Source: Paenibacillus contaminans (GTDB taxonomy: Bacteria; Bacillota; Bacilli; Paenibacillales; NBRC-103111). Taken from it: DNA of 64,000 bases. The notes beneath the pieces were generated by a model. That model ran no database searches. It had not been told where the DNA came from and saw only the letters and a list, made by a program, of their open reading frames with translations. Shown here one piece after another: positions 56,182 through 64,000 of this stretch; positions within the stretch are counted from its first letter, which is position 1, and the number at the start of each line of letters is the position of its first letter. The stretch covers positions 124,001 to 188,000 of the forward strand of contig NZ_QMFB01000008.1 in assembly GCF_003285015.1 (NCBI RefSeq). The letters run 5' to 3'. The translations under genes were made by a program, and so were the position numbers.

Positions 56182-57126
56182 ATGAAAGCGGAGGAAACGA
56201 CTAAACGAATACCGCCGCCGCAAATACAGGTAGTGGCGAAGGCGCTGTCCGGCGATTTGCGGCTGCGCATATTGGAAGCGCTTGGCGAAGAGCCGCTAAG
56301 CGTGACGCAGCTTACAGAAGCCCTTGGCGTCGCTCAGCCGACCGTCTCGATCAATGTGCAAATGCTCGAGCATGCGGGGCTTATCGAAACGGCTGCGGGC
56401 AGCGGGCGCGAGAAGCTGTGCACTCGCGTGTATGATTCCCTGCTGCTGGAGCTGCCGCGGAAGCCGGGCGACATGCTGTCCGCGCTCGAGGAAATTGCTA
56501 TGCCGGTGGGGATGTATTCGGACGCATCGGTTACGACTCCATGCGGACTGGTCGGCCCGGACGGCCTGATCGGGAACGCCGACGACCCTCGTTCCTTCTA
56601 TTTGCCGGAGCGCGCGAATACTTGGCTGTTATGGCTTAGCGAGAGCGGTTATGTGGAATACCGCTTTCCGAACCCGATGCCGCCGGGCGTGAAGCTCGAT
56701 GCGATAGCCGTCAGCGCCGAGTTATGCTCGGAAGCGCCGGGCTACCGGGAGGACTGGCTGTCCGATATTACGCTGTCCGTCAACGGACTGGAGATCGGGA
56801 CATGGACAAGCCCGGGCGATTTCGGCATGGATAAAGGCACGCTGACTCCGACATGGTGGGTGGGCGGCACCCAGCACGGGCGGTTGACCGAATGGCGGAT
56901 CGGACAAGAAGGTTCGCAGTTGAATGGATTTTCCTGCTCGGAGGTGCGGCTGGGCGATTTGGAGCTGCAATACGACCGCCCGATCATCGTCCGTTTCGAG
57001 GTCAAACCGGATGCGGTTAATCGAGGGGGGTTGAACCTGTTCGGCAGCCGTTTCGGGAACATACCGCAGGATGTGAAGATGACGTTTTCGCGGATGACAT
57101 CGGCAACACCGAAAACACCGATTTAA
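56182..57126 (+). CDS. ArsR-type winged-helix regulator with large C-terminal domain
   Basis: 314 residues. Winged helix at about 15-90 (LSVTQLTEALGVAQPTVS) of the ArsR/SmtB fold but without a cysteine metal site; then a beta-rich domain of about 200 residues, unrecognised, perhaps a sugar sensor (WVGGTQHGRLTEW). ATG 56182 is six bases from AGAGG. Divergent from GH2, which it probably controls through the palindrome between them. Confidence 0.85.
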   Translation: MKAEETTKRIPPPQIQVVAKALSGDLRLRILEALGEEPLSVTQLTEALGVAQPTVSINVQMLEHAGLIETAAGSGREKLCTRVYDSLLLELPRKPGDMLSALEEIAMPVGMYSDASVTTPCGLVGPDGLIGNADDPRSFYLPERANTWLLWLSESGYVEYRFPNPMPPGVKLDAIAVSAELCSEAPGYREDWLSDITLSVNGLEIGTWTSPGDFGMDKGTLTPTWWVGGTQHGRLTEWRIGQEGSQLNGFSCSEVRLGDLELQYDRPIIVRFEVKPDAVNRGGLNLFGSRFGNIPQDVKMTFSRMTSATPKTPI

Positions 57127-57235
57127 CGCCTCCGGCGGCGAACGTATTTTCCAGCTATGGAAATGATGTTCTGTACAGTTTTTGTATAGGCATATCATCT
57201 ATAGTATGGAAAAAACGCGCTACTGGAGGAATGTT

Positions 57236-57922
57236 ATGAGCGGATCTTTCAGAAAGTACATTGCCGAATGCTTGGGAACGTTCGTGCTTGTTCTGTTCGG
57301 CTGCGGCAGCGCCGCGACGGCAGGAGGCGAGCTCGGATATCTCGGCATCGCTTTTGCATTCGGTTTAGCTATCGTTGCGATGGCTTATGTCATCGGTCCG
57401 ATTTCCGGCTGTCACATCAACCCGGCGGTTTCATTCGCCATGCTGATCAGCCGCAAATTATCGGGCAAAGACTTTGCGGGTTACGTCATATCGCAGGTTA
57501 TCGGAGCTATCGCAGGCTCAGCTCTTCTTTATGCGATTATGGATTCGACAGGCAAAGCCGTGACGAGTCTAGGCCAGAACGGCTTCGGTGAAGGTTACGG
57601 GATCGGTATTTCCGCTTTTATGGCTATAGTCGTCGAAATCGTATTAACGTTCGTTTTTATTTATACGATCTTAGGCGTCACGTCCTCCGAATCGAACGGC
57701 AGGGTGGCTGGTTTGGTGATCGGACTGACGCTTGTATTCGTACATATTTTGGGCATCGGTTTAACGGGCACCTCGGTTAATCCGGCAAGAAGCTTGGGGC
57801 CTGCGGTTTTGCTCGGCGGTGACGCGCTCTCACAGGTCTGGGTATTCCTTGCAGCTCCGCTGGCCGGCGGGGCTTTGGCCGCAATTGCCTATCGTTTGCT
57901 GAACGCAAATCGGGCAAAGTAG
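57236..57922 (+). CDS. Aquaporin Z-type water channel
   Basis: 228 residues, six helices and both NPA motifs (HINPAVSF, SVNPARSLG). Residues at the selectivity filter (Phe in helix 2, His in LVFVHILG, Thr in LTGTSV, Arg after NPA) match the water-specific AqpZ group, not glycerol facilitators. GGAGG six bases before ATG 57236. Single gene. Confidence 0.92.
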   Translation: MSGSFRKYIAECLGTFVLVLFGCGSAATAGGELGYLGIAFAFGLAIVAMAYVIGPISGCHINPAVSFAMLISRKLSGKDFAGYVISQVIGAIAGSALLYAIMDSTGKAVTSLGQNGFGEGYGIGISAFMAIVVEIVLTFVFIYTILGVTSSESNGRVAGLVIGLTLVFVHILGIGLTGTSVNPARSLGPAVLLGGDALSQVWVFLAAPLAGGALAAIAYRLLNANRAK

Positions 57923-58026
57923 GTTTTGCTTGTATAAGAAAAGAGAGAAAAACCGCTACTAATGAAACGGTCTTCATAAATTCAGCGGATTTCAGGGGGG
58001 ACACGCAAATCGTTACTCTGCGAAAT
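57923..58026. other. Intergenic region leading into a repeat island
   Basis: Gap of about 600 bases between aquaporin and pirin genes. Apart from the repeats and terminator annotated separately, no gene is seen. Confidence 0.45.
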
Positions 58027-58201
58027 GGAAAACATACAGCTAATTTTCGGAGTATTCCTTGATTAGTAAATCTTAATGGAAAACCTACGGCTAATTTTAT
58101 CTAACTCTTCCAAATACGAAGAAAAATCGGAAATTACCTGCAGTTTTTCCGGTTAAATGTCTTTTTTCTACCTTTTAAACGAAAATAGCTGCATGTTTTC
58201 C
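58027..58201. repeat. Four 23-bp elements, two direct and two inverted, about 51-bp phased
   Basis: Direct copies of GGAAAACATACAGCTAATTT at 58027-58049 and 58078-58100; inverted copies at 58128-58150 and 58180-58201. Centres lie at 58038, 58089, 58139 and about 58190. The intervals of 28-29 bases are unlike each other. Confidence 0.82.
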
Positions 58202-58292
58202 AGTTAGCGCTCGTTCGCGAAGTCCTCCACGTAGGCCTGAAAATTCGAATAGAATGATCGATGTCCCTTCTTTTAGGCCTGGCACAAAAAGG

Positions 58293-58325
58293 ACCGTCCG
58301 GAGATGAACTTCCGGACGGTTTTCA
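58293..58325. terminator. Bidirectional terminator-like hairpin
   Basis: ACCGTCCGGA/TCCGGACGGT perfect ten-base stem, eight-base loop, TTTT on the plus side and a T-rich run on the minus side; likely ends the pirin operon. Confidence 0.8.
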
Positions 58326-58398
58326 TATTTTAAAATATAAGACTTTATGTGTTTCCTATAACAAGTGCTTATATTTCAACGGTAAACGCATGCGTCCC

Positions 58399-58461
58399 AG
58401 CTTATGCTTACGAAGTCGCTTTCTTCGAAAGCGTTTAGGACGGAGAAGCCGTTTATCCTTG
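58399..58461. repeat. 63-bp dispersed repeat, copy 2
   Basis: One mismatch to 15676-15738. Here it is fully intergenic, downstream of the pirin gene's 3' end. Confidence 0.9.
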
Positions 58462-58529
58462 CAGCCAAGGTTTCTTCACTGTCTAAAAGTTTGTTCCCAG
58501 GGTTCGCACATATGAGAAACACATTGTCG

Positions 58530-59411
58530 TCAGAAATTCGTATTGCCCATTTTGCCCGATTGGAAGTCTTGGAACGCTTGAACGATTTCTTCTTTGCTGT
58601 TCATAACGAACGGTCCGTGCTGGTAAACGGGCTCGTCGATGGGCTCCCCGCTTAATACTATTACGGTCGCATCGTCCGTGAGTCCTTCAATTTCGATTTC
58701 TCCCGCAGTATTAGCGAATAGGACGAAGTCGCCTTCCTTGGCCGTAGTTTCGCCGTTTATTTTCGCGCTGCCTTTCAGTACCATTGCCGCCGTATTGTAA
58801 GAGGAAGGAAGCTCGAAAAGGGCTTTGCCGCCGGCTTTGAACGAGATGTCGAACAAATGAATCGGCGTAAACGTTTGAGCCGGACCTTTGACGCCGTTGT
58901 ACGCTCCCGCGATGATCCGGACTGTCCCGCCGTTATCCGGCAGCTCAGTACGTCCCATCTGACTGCTCAGCAGCTCTTGGTATTTCGGAGCATGCATTTT
59001 ATGCGCGCGCGGAAGATTGACCCACAACTGAATCATTTGGAAGAGACCGCCCCGTTTGGAGAACTCGCGCTCATGATATTCTTTATGCAATAGACCTGAG
59101 CCTGCGGTCATCCATTGTACGTCTCCAGGCCCGATTATGCCGTGGTTGCCGTGATTGTCATGATGCTCGATGTGTCCTTCGTATGCGATCGTGACCGTTT
59201 CGAAGCCGCGGTGCGGATGCGCGCCGACGCCTTTAACCTCGGTGCTTGGCGGGAAAACGAATGGCGCGTTGTAATCCATTAGAATAAACGGGCTGAAACG
59301 TCTGCCGAAATTCGTTCCCGAAGGAAAATAGTTCGATACCCGAAAACCGTCCCCAACCATGTGAAACGGAGCGCCTTTGTAGATTCCGTCAATCGTTCTG
59401 AATGTTGTCAT
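58530..59411 (-). CDS. Pirin-family protein (putative quercetinase-like dioxygenase)
   Basis: 293 residues, two cupin domains. The metal site is visible as HPHRGFET, HIEHHDNHG and the Glu after GSGLLHKE. Some pirins oxidise quercetin; others are redox sensors. ATG 59411 is nine bases from AAGGAG; 59417 would be three. It overlaps the upstream MarR-type gene by 23 bases, so the pair is one operon under quinone-type control. Confidence 0.9.
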   Translation of the reverse strand: MTTFRTIDGIYKGAPFHMVGDGFRVSNYFPSGTNFGRRFSPFILMDYNAPFVFPPSTEVKGVGAHPHRGFETVTIAYEGHIEHHDNHGNHGIIGPGDVQWMTAGSGLLHKEYHEREFSKRGGLFQMIQLWVNLPRAHKMHAPKYQELLSSQMGRTELPDNGGTVRIIAGAYNGVKGPAQTFTPIHLFDISFKAGGKALFELPSSYNTAAMVLKGSAKINGETTAKEGDFVLFANTAGEIEIEGLTDDATVIVLSGEPIDEPVYQHGPFVMNSKEEIVQAFQDFQSGKMGNTNF

Positions 59412-59859
59412 GTTCATGAACTCCTTTACCTAATAGTTTAATAAGCTTTATGGCTTCTTGTTTCTGGTTGTCCGTAAGTCCGTTCATCAGCTTGTGTATA
59501 CTTGCGGCATGTTGAGGAAAAATATCCTCGATGAATTGTTTGCCCTTAGCGGTCAATTCGGCGAAAACAACCCTTCGGTCGTCCTCGCAAGGTATTCGCT
59601 TCAGCAGCTCTTTCTTCTCAAGCTTGTCGATATTGTACGTCATCGTTCCGCTCGTAATCAGAATCTTCTCGCCGATTTGCTGGATCGGTATTTTGCCTTT
59701 GGCGTGCAGTACCTCCAGAATTCCGAATTCGGAGGGGGAAAGTCCCCATTTCTTAATATCTTTAACAGCCTTGTCCATTACGCTTCTGTAAGCCTTGGAC
59801 AATACGACGAGAAGCTTAAGCGAAAGGTTAGGATCATCGCCTTCGGGCATTGTCGGCAC
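59389..59859 (-). CDS. MarR-family regulator resembling MhqR
   Basis: 156 residues. N-terminal LKLLVVLSKAYRSV, SPSEFGILEVL, IPIQQIGEKILITSGTMTYNIDKL and CEDDRRVVFAELT closely recall B. subtilis MhqR, which represses catechol and quinone detoxification genes. GTG start at 59859, seven bases from AAGGAGG; ATG at 59850 is too far. An MhqR-like box lies just upstream. Confidence 0.9.
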   Translation of the reverse strand: MPTMPEGDDPNLSLKLLVVLSKAYRSVMDKAVKDIKKWGLSPSEFGILEVLHAKGKIPIQQIGEKILITSGTMTYNIDKLEKKELLKRIPCEDDRRVVFAELTAKGKQFIEDIFPQHAASIHKLMNGLTDNQKQEAIKLIKLLGKGVHEHDNIQND

Positions 59860-59901
59860 GATTTCCCCTCCTTATAAATGCAATTTTATCTTCAACTAAA
59901 T

Positions 59902-59919
59902 TATCTTGAATTGAAGATA
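59902..59919. promoter_or_regulatory. MhqR-type operator
   Basis: TATCTTGAATTGAAGATA differs little from the MhqR box as I recall it (TATCTCGAATTCGAGATA). A further TATCTTCAA half site lies at 59887-59895 and pairs as a perfect inverted repeat with the right half. Confidence 0.7.
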
Positions 59920-60113
59920 TATGAAGCATACATCAAAGCCGCCGTTTCGTCAAGCCGTCAGCCAACTCAAAAAGTAAACATGTTCTCACCCGTTTGCCAA
60001 TATAGATAAGTAATTGAACTACATGGCTTTTGGCGAAAGGATTCGGGGGACTGACCCGGCATGTCCGGCCCGGCGCCCGAAAAATAGCCAGGCCTATGAG
60101 GGTGGGAATACAT

Positions 60114-60953
60114 ATGCTGCATATTGTCGCTTGCATCAAACAGGTGCCCGACACGAAAATCATCAAGATGAATCCGAAAACGAACACGATGGACCGCTCC
60201 AGCGCCCCCGCCATCCTGAATCCTTACGATGCGCATGCCGTGGAGGAGGCGGTGCGGCTGAAGCGGCGATACGGCGGGACGGTTTCCGTTCTGACGATGG
60301 GACCGCCGCCGGCCGTCAAAGCGATCCGCAAATGCATCGAGATCGGCGCGGACGAGGGCTACCTGATTACCGACCGCGCATTCGCCGGAGCGGATACGCT
60401 GGCAACGAGCTACTCGCTGACGAAGGCGCTGGACAAAATCGCGCAAATCAAGCCGATCGATCTGATTCTTTGCGGCAAAATGACGATCGACGGCGACACC
60501 GGCCAAGTCGGTCCGGGCATTGCCCGGCGTCTGGACATTCCGCCGCTGACATCGGTCAACAAGATCGTCGAGATCAACAAGGAGGAACGCTTCGCGATCA
60601 TTCACCGGAAGCTGGAGGACGGCTACGAGGTTGTCCGCTCGACGCTGCCCTGCCTCATGTCCGTCGAGAAGGAGATCAACGAGGTGCCGTACTCGCCGCT
60701 CCCCAACATGATTAAAGCGGCGCGTTATCAGCCGCACATTTGGGCTGTCGCCGATCTCGGCGAAATCGACCGTGCCCAGCTTGGGCTTAAAGGCTCGCCG
60801 ACGATCGTCTCCGCCGTTTGGGCGCCGCAGAAGCCGCAAGGCGGCACGATGCTGGACGGAAGCTCAAGCGACCGAGTGGACTCGCTGCTCGGCATTCTTC
60901 TGGAGCGGAAGGAGCTGTTCCAGGCGATCGAAGAGGGAGGTGGCGGCTCGTGA
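60114..60953 (+). CDS. fixA: FixA, electron-transfer flavoprotein beta subunit
   Basis: 279 residues, EtfB fold; CIKQVPDT at the N-terminus and LCGKMTIDGDTGQVGP, the loop holding the flavin-binding site, are diagnostic. With FixB it takes two electrons from NADH for bifurcation. GAGGGTGGG seven bases before ATG 60114. First of a tightly overlapped operon. Confidence 0.93.
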   Translation: MLHIVACIKQVPDTKIIKMNPKTNTMDRSSAPAILNPYDAHAVEEAVRLKRRYGGTVSVLTMGPPPAVKAIRKCIEIGADEGYLITDRAFAGADTLATSYSLTKALDKIAQIKPIDLILCGKMTIDGDTGQVGPGIARRLDIPPLTSVNKIVEINKEERFAIIHRKLEDGYEVVRSTLPCLMSVEKEINEVPYSPLPNMIKAARYQPHIWAVADLGEIDRAQLGLKGSPTIVSAVWAPQKPQGGTMLDGSSSDRVDSLLGILLERKELFQAIEEGGGGS

Positions 60954-61990
60954 ATTTCGACGATTACCGCGGCGTTTGGGTATTCAGCGAAGTGAAGGAC
61001 GGGGGTATCGCGCCGGTTTCTCTTGAGCTGCTGGGCGCTGCCCGCCAGCTTGCCGACAAGCGGAAAACGCATGTGGCCGGCGTTCTCATCGGAGAAGAGG
61101 TGAAGCATCTTGCCGATACATTATTCGCTTACGGAGCCGATACGGTATACGTATACGACGCTCCGATTTTCCGCCATTACCGGACGGAAACGTTCATGCA
61201 GGCGATGCTGCATTGCACGAACAAGCATAAGCCGGAAATTTTGCTTTACGGCGCCACGTCCACCGGCAAAGACCTGGCAAGCGCGGTCGCGACCGATTTG
61301 CCGACGGGATTGACGGCGGATACGACGATACTCGACGTCGAAGAGGACACCGGGCTTCTGCTTGCGAGCCGGCCGGCATTCGGCGGCAACATTATGGCGA
61401 CGATCCTGTGCAAAAAGTACCGGCCGCAAATGGCGACCGTCCGTCCGAAGGTAATGAAAGCGCTGCCTCCCGATCCGCAGCGAACCGGTGAAATCGTCGA
61501 AGAGTCGATCGATCTTAAGGAGGAGGACGTGCGGACGAAGGTGCTCGAAATTGTCCGCGCGACCGTAAAGAAGGTCAGGATCGATGAAGCGGATATTATC
61601 GTCGCCGGCGGCAAAGGGCTGGGCAGTCCCGAAGGCTTCGGACTGATTCACCGGCTGGCGCAAACGATCGGCGCGGCGGTAGGGGCCAGCCGCGATGTCG
61701 TGGAAGCGGGATGGATCGAGCATCATCATCAGGTCGGCCAGACGGGCGTAACGGTGACGCCTAAAATTTATTTCGCGATCGGCATTTCGGGCGCCATCCA
61801 GCATATCGTCGGCATGCAGAACTCGGGCCTTATCGTGGCGATCAACAAGGATCCGGCGGCGCCTATTTTTCAGTCGTCCCATTACGGCATCGTCGGCGAC
61901 GCCTTCGAAATCGTCCCGATGCTGATCGAACGGTTCAAGAGCGAGCCGGTACAGAGCGTGCTGCGCGGGAAGGAGGCCAAACATGCCTGA
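60950..61990 (+). CDS. fixB: FixB, electron-transfer flavoprotein alpha subunit
   Basis: 346 residues, EtfA fold with C-terminal FAD-binding domain (GRGLGS-like AGGKGLGSPEGF, VGASRDVVEAGW, GQTGVTV, IGISGAIQH). GTG start overlaps the fixA stop (GTGA), with GGGAGGTGG upstream. Overlaps fixC by eight bases. Confidence 0.93.
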   Translation: MNFDDYRGVWVFSEVKDGGIAPVSLELLGAARQLADKRKTHVAGVLIGEEVKHLADTLFAYGADTVYVYDAPIFRHYRTETFMQAMLHCTNKHKPEILLYGATSTGKDLASAVATDLPTGLTADTTILDVEEDTGLLLASRPAFGGNIMATILCKKYRPQMATVRPKVMKALPPDPQRTGEIVEESIDLKEEDVRTKVLEIVRATVKKVRIDEADIIVAGGKGLGSPEGFGLIHRLAQTIGAAVGASRDVVEAGWIEHHHQVGQTGVTVTPKIYFAIGISGAIQHIVGMQNSGLIVAINKDPAAPIFQSSHYGIVGDAFEIVPMLIERFKSEPVQSVLRGKEAKHA

Positions 61991-63278
61991 CAAATTCGAT
62001 TGCATCGTCGTCGGGGCGGGGCCTGCAGGCATTGCCTGCGCCTACGAGCTGGCCAAGGCGGGTGCCAATGTCATGCTGATGGAGCGGGGGGAGTACCCGG
62101 GCTCCAAAAACGTTATGGGCGGCGTTCTGTATCGCAAAATGATGGAGGATATCATCCCGGATTTTTATAAAGAAGCGCCGCTCGAACGTCCGATCGTCGA
62201 GCAGCGGTTTATGATGATGGATAAAGAGTCTGCGCTCACCTTCGGTTACAAAGGGCTGGAATGGGCGCAGGAGCCGTACAACAACTTCACCGTACTGCGC
62301 GCGAAGTTCGATCAATGGTTCGCCCAGAAGGCGGTCGAGCAGGGCGCGCTGCTCGTTTGCGAAACGGTGGCGCTCGAGTGCATTACGGAGGGCGACCACG
62401 TCGTCGGTGTGCGCACCGACCGGCCGGACGGAGACGTTTATGCGGATGTAGTCGTCTTATGCGACGGCGTCAATTCGCTGCTCGCCAAATCGCTGGGCTT
62501 CCACAGGGAGTTCAAGCCCGACGAAGTGGCGCTCGCGACGATGGAAATTTTGAAGCTCGACAAAGCGGTAATCGAGGACAGGTTCAACCTGGAGGAAAAT
62601 CAGGGCTGCACGATCGAGCTGTTCGGCGACGCGACGAAGGGCATTCTCGGCACCGGCTTTTTGTATACGAATAAAGATACGCTCAGCCTCGGGGTCGGGA
62701 CGTTACTTTCCGGGCTCATCAAGCATAAACTAAAACCTTACGAATTATTGGAATACGTCAAAACGCATCCGATGATCCGCAAGCTGATCCAGGGGGCGGA
62801 GCCGCAGGAATATTTGGCCCATCTTATCCCCGAGGGCGGGTACCATTCGATGCCGCGCATCGTCGGCAACGGCGTGCTTGTGGCCGGCGACGCCGCGCAG
62901 CTCGTCAACGCGATTCACCGCGAAGGCTCGAACATGGCGATGACGTCGGGGCGAATCGCCGCCGAGACGGTGCTGCTGGCGAAGGCCGCGGGCGATTTTT
63001 CCGAGCGGACGCTCGGCCATTACCGGGAGAAGCTGATGGCGGGCTTCGTCGGGCAGGATTTGAAGAAATATAAGGATTCGACGCATCATTTTGACAAGTT
63101 TCCGCAATATTTCGAGCAGTATATCCCGATGATGAGCCGTGCCGCCAGCCAAATGTTTACGGTGGACGGAAAGTCGAAGTGGGAGAAGCAGAAGCAGATT
63201 TGGCGCGATCTCGGCACCGCGAAGCAAAAGCTTAAAATTGCCCGCGACCTGTACCGGGCCTGGAAGGTGATCAAATGA
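61983..63278 (+). CDS. fixC: FixC, flavoprotein quinone oxidoreductase
   Basis: 431 residues; N-terminal dinucleotide motif GAGPAGIACAYELAKAG, GDAAQLVN for FAD and the rest of the ETF-QO fold. It passes the high-potential electrons to menaquinone. AAGGAGG lies before the ATG within fixB. Overlaps fixX by four bases. Confidence 0.93.
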   Translation: MPDKFDCIVVGAGPAGIACAYELAKAGANVMLMERGEYPGSKNVMGGVLYRKMMEDIIPDFYKEAPLERPIVEQRFMMMDKESALTFGYKGLEWAQEPYNNFTVLRAKFDQWFAQKAVEQGALLVCETVALECITEGDHVVGVRTDRPDGDVYADVVVLCDGVNSLLAKSLGFHREFKPDEVALATMEILKLDKAVIEDRFNLEENQGCTIELFGDATKGILGTGFLYTNKDTLSLGVGTLLSGLIKHKLKPYELLEYVKTHPMIRKLIQGAEPQEYLAHLIPEGGYHSMPRIVGNGVLVAGDAAQLVNAIHREGSNMAMTSGRIAAETVLLAKAAGDFSERTLGHYREKLMAGFVGQDLKKYKDSTHHFDKFPQYFEQYIPMMSRAASQMFTVDGKSKWEKQKQIWRDLGTAKQKLKIARDLYRAWKVIK

Positions 63279-63574
63279 CAAGCGCCGGAAACAAAGGCCA
63301 GTCGATCGAGGAGAAGCAGTATTTGCTCCGTTTCAACGCCGATACGAAATCGCATTTGACCGTGATGGATGCGGACGTTTGCTTGACGAGCTGCCCCGAC
63401 AAGATTTGCACGATTTTTTGCCCGGCCGAGGTGTACAAATGGGAGGACATCCGCATGCATGTCGGCTACGAGGGCTGTCATGAATGCGGGAGCTGCCGGA
63501 TCGGCTGTCCGCATCAAAACATTAAGTGGGAATATCCGAAAGGCGGTCACGGAATCGTATTCAGATTGGGGTGA
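63275..63574 (+). CDS. fixX: FixX, ferredoxin-like protein
   Basis: 99 residues. Eight cysteines in two groups: C36, C40, C45, C49 and C68, C71, C74, C78, the last group a standard CxxCxxCxxxCP. It could hold up to two 4Fe-4S clusters and carries the low-potential branch or links FixC to quinone. Starts within the fixC stop (ATGA). Confidence 0.92.
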   Translation: MTSAGNKGQSIEEKQYLLRFNADTKSHLTVMDADVCLTSCPDKICTIFCPAEVYKWEDIRMHVGYEGCHECGSCRIGCPHQNIKWEYPKGGHGIVFRLG

Positions 63575-63579
63575 TCGGC

Positions 63580-63756
63580 GTGCTGGAAATCGGCGACTGC
63601 GTCATCTTTGCGCTGGATGGAGCGAGAGGAATCGTCATGGAAATCAAGCTGCCGCTTTGTCACGTGATCTGGGAAGATTTTTTCGTAAGCTGGGAGGATG
63701 AATCGACACTCCGGAAAGACGAGCGTTTGACCGTGCAGCAGCGGCTCTTCCCTTAA
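63580..63756 (+). CDS. Small protein following fixX (58 codons)
   Basis: Unrecognised. GTG at 63580 lies five bases after the fixX stop with GGGGTG six bases before it. The product begins LEIGDCVIFALDGARG and looks like a small beta-barrel (SH3-like) with acidic C-terminus. Its spacing and the terminator after it suggest it is the fifth gene of the fix operon. A shadow frame is possible because it is short. Confidence 0.55.
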   Translation: MLEIGDCVIFALDGARGIVMEIKLPLCHVIWEDFFVSWEDESTLRKDERLTVQQRLFP

Positions 63757-63885
63757 CGGCGGGCGGAGCCGCGAATACCTTACGGGTGAGCCGGGGGAAA
63801 GGGCTGGAATGGGCTGCAATGGACCACGATGGGGAGTGTTGTCTCAACAGGGCCGTTCAAAGTGAGTCCATCTCAAAAGATGTGC

Positions 63886-63934
63886 AAAGACGCCTTCAAA
63901 ACCACTTTCAAAGTGGGGATGAAAGCGTCTTTTT
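63886..63934 (+). terminator. Terminator of the fix operon
   Basis: AAAGACGC/GCGTCTTT outer stem, inner CCACTT/AAGTGG stem, then a T run. About 130 bases after the last gene. Confidence 0.85.
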
Positions 63935-64000
63935 CATGCAATGTTCATATCGATGCGGGAGTTTCGAAACTCAAAATTGACGTAAAGCAAAAATAAGATT

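Noticed and set aside
58027-58201. CRISPR-like array (23-base repeats, 28-29 base spacers)
   Set aside because: Only four copies, they are degenerate and two are inverted; no cas genes are present. A CRISPR array has same-direction, near-identical repeats.
63786-63980. 64-codon frame at the window end
   Set aside because: It runs through the terminator hairpin of the fix operon and has no ribosome site.

Overview
The window comes from a spore-forming, Gram-positive bacterium of the Paenibacillaceae (Paenibacillus or a close relative). The evidence is indirect but consistent: a GerA-type germinant receptor operon behind a sigma-G-like promoter, a PdaA-type spore cortex deacetylase, lipoprotein-dependent sugar ABC transporters without their own ATPase, a YesM/YesN-type two-component pair, an S-layer-homology (SLH) surface protein, strong AGGAGG-type ribosome binding sites, and frequent GTG and TTG starts. 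No rRNA, tRNA, CRISPR array, prophage or insertion sequence was recognised. The 16S gene is absent, so genus is an inference.

Layout. 1-4160: heterodimeric ABC exporter pair and its MarR repressor on the minus strand, with a promoter and a double operator. 4196-11743: a histidine kinase/response regulator pair divergent from a sugar-binding lipoprotein, two permeases and a sulfatase. 11744-15426: repeat-rich spacer, zinc-type CobW GTPase, AraC regulator, DoxX protein. 15487-18877: minus-strand ABC-2 exporter and a nitroreductase with a clear promoter and operator. 19272-26014: small ORF, five-gene germinant receptor operon (A-B-C-B-C), L,D-transpeptidase. 26283-37187: glycan and sugar-acid genes (GH20 hexosaminidase, deacetylase-like protein, pdaA, IlvD/Edd dehydratase, M20 hydrolase, large unknown protein) interrupted by a 925-base repeat island. 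37540-50396: LplABC-type transporter, YesM/YesN pair and a 1746-residue SLH/DUF4838 surface protein. 50736-54181: c-di-GMP-I riboswitch ahead of a PAS-GGDEF-EAL-PilZ protein. 54213-59919: GH2 glycosidase divergent from an ArsR-type regulator, aquaporin, repeat island, pirin with an MhqR-like regulator and its box. 60114-63934: fixABCX electron-bifurcation operon with a 58-codon follower gene.

How it fits together. Much of the window is a set of polysaccharide-scavenging modules, each built as sensor or regulator, binding protein, permeases and an enzyme. Neither sugar transporter has a local ATPase, so a shared MsmX-type ATPase elsewhere is expected. Sporulation and germination genes form a second theme. 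The most unusual items are the germination operon whose second GerC has lost its lipidation cysteine, two intergenic elements that share one geometry (two direct and two inverted copies about 51 bases apart) but differ in sequence, a 63-base repeat found twice 42.7 kb apart, and a surface protein with a carbohydrate-binding cassette nested inside another domain.
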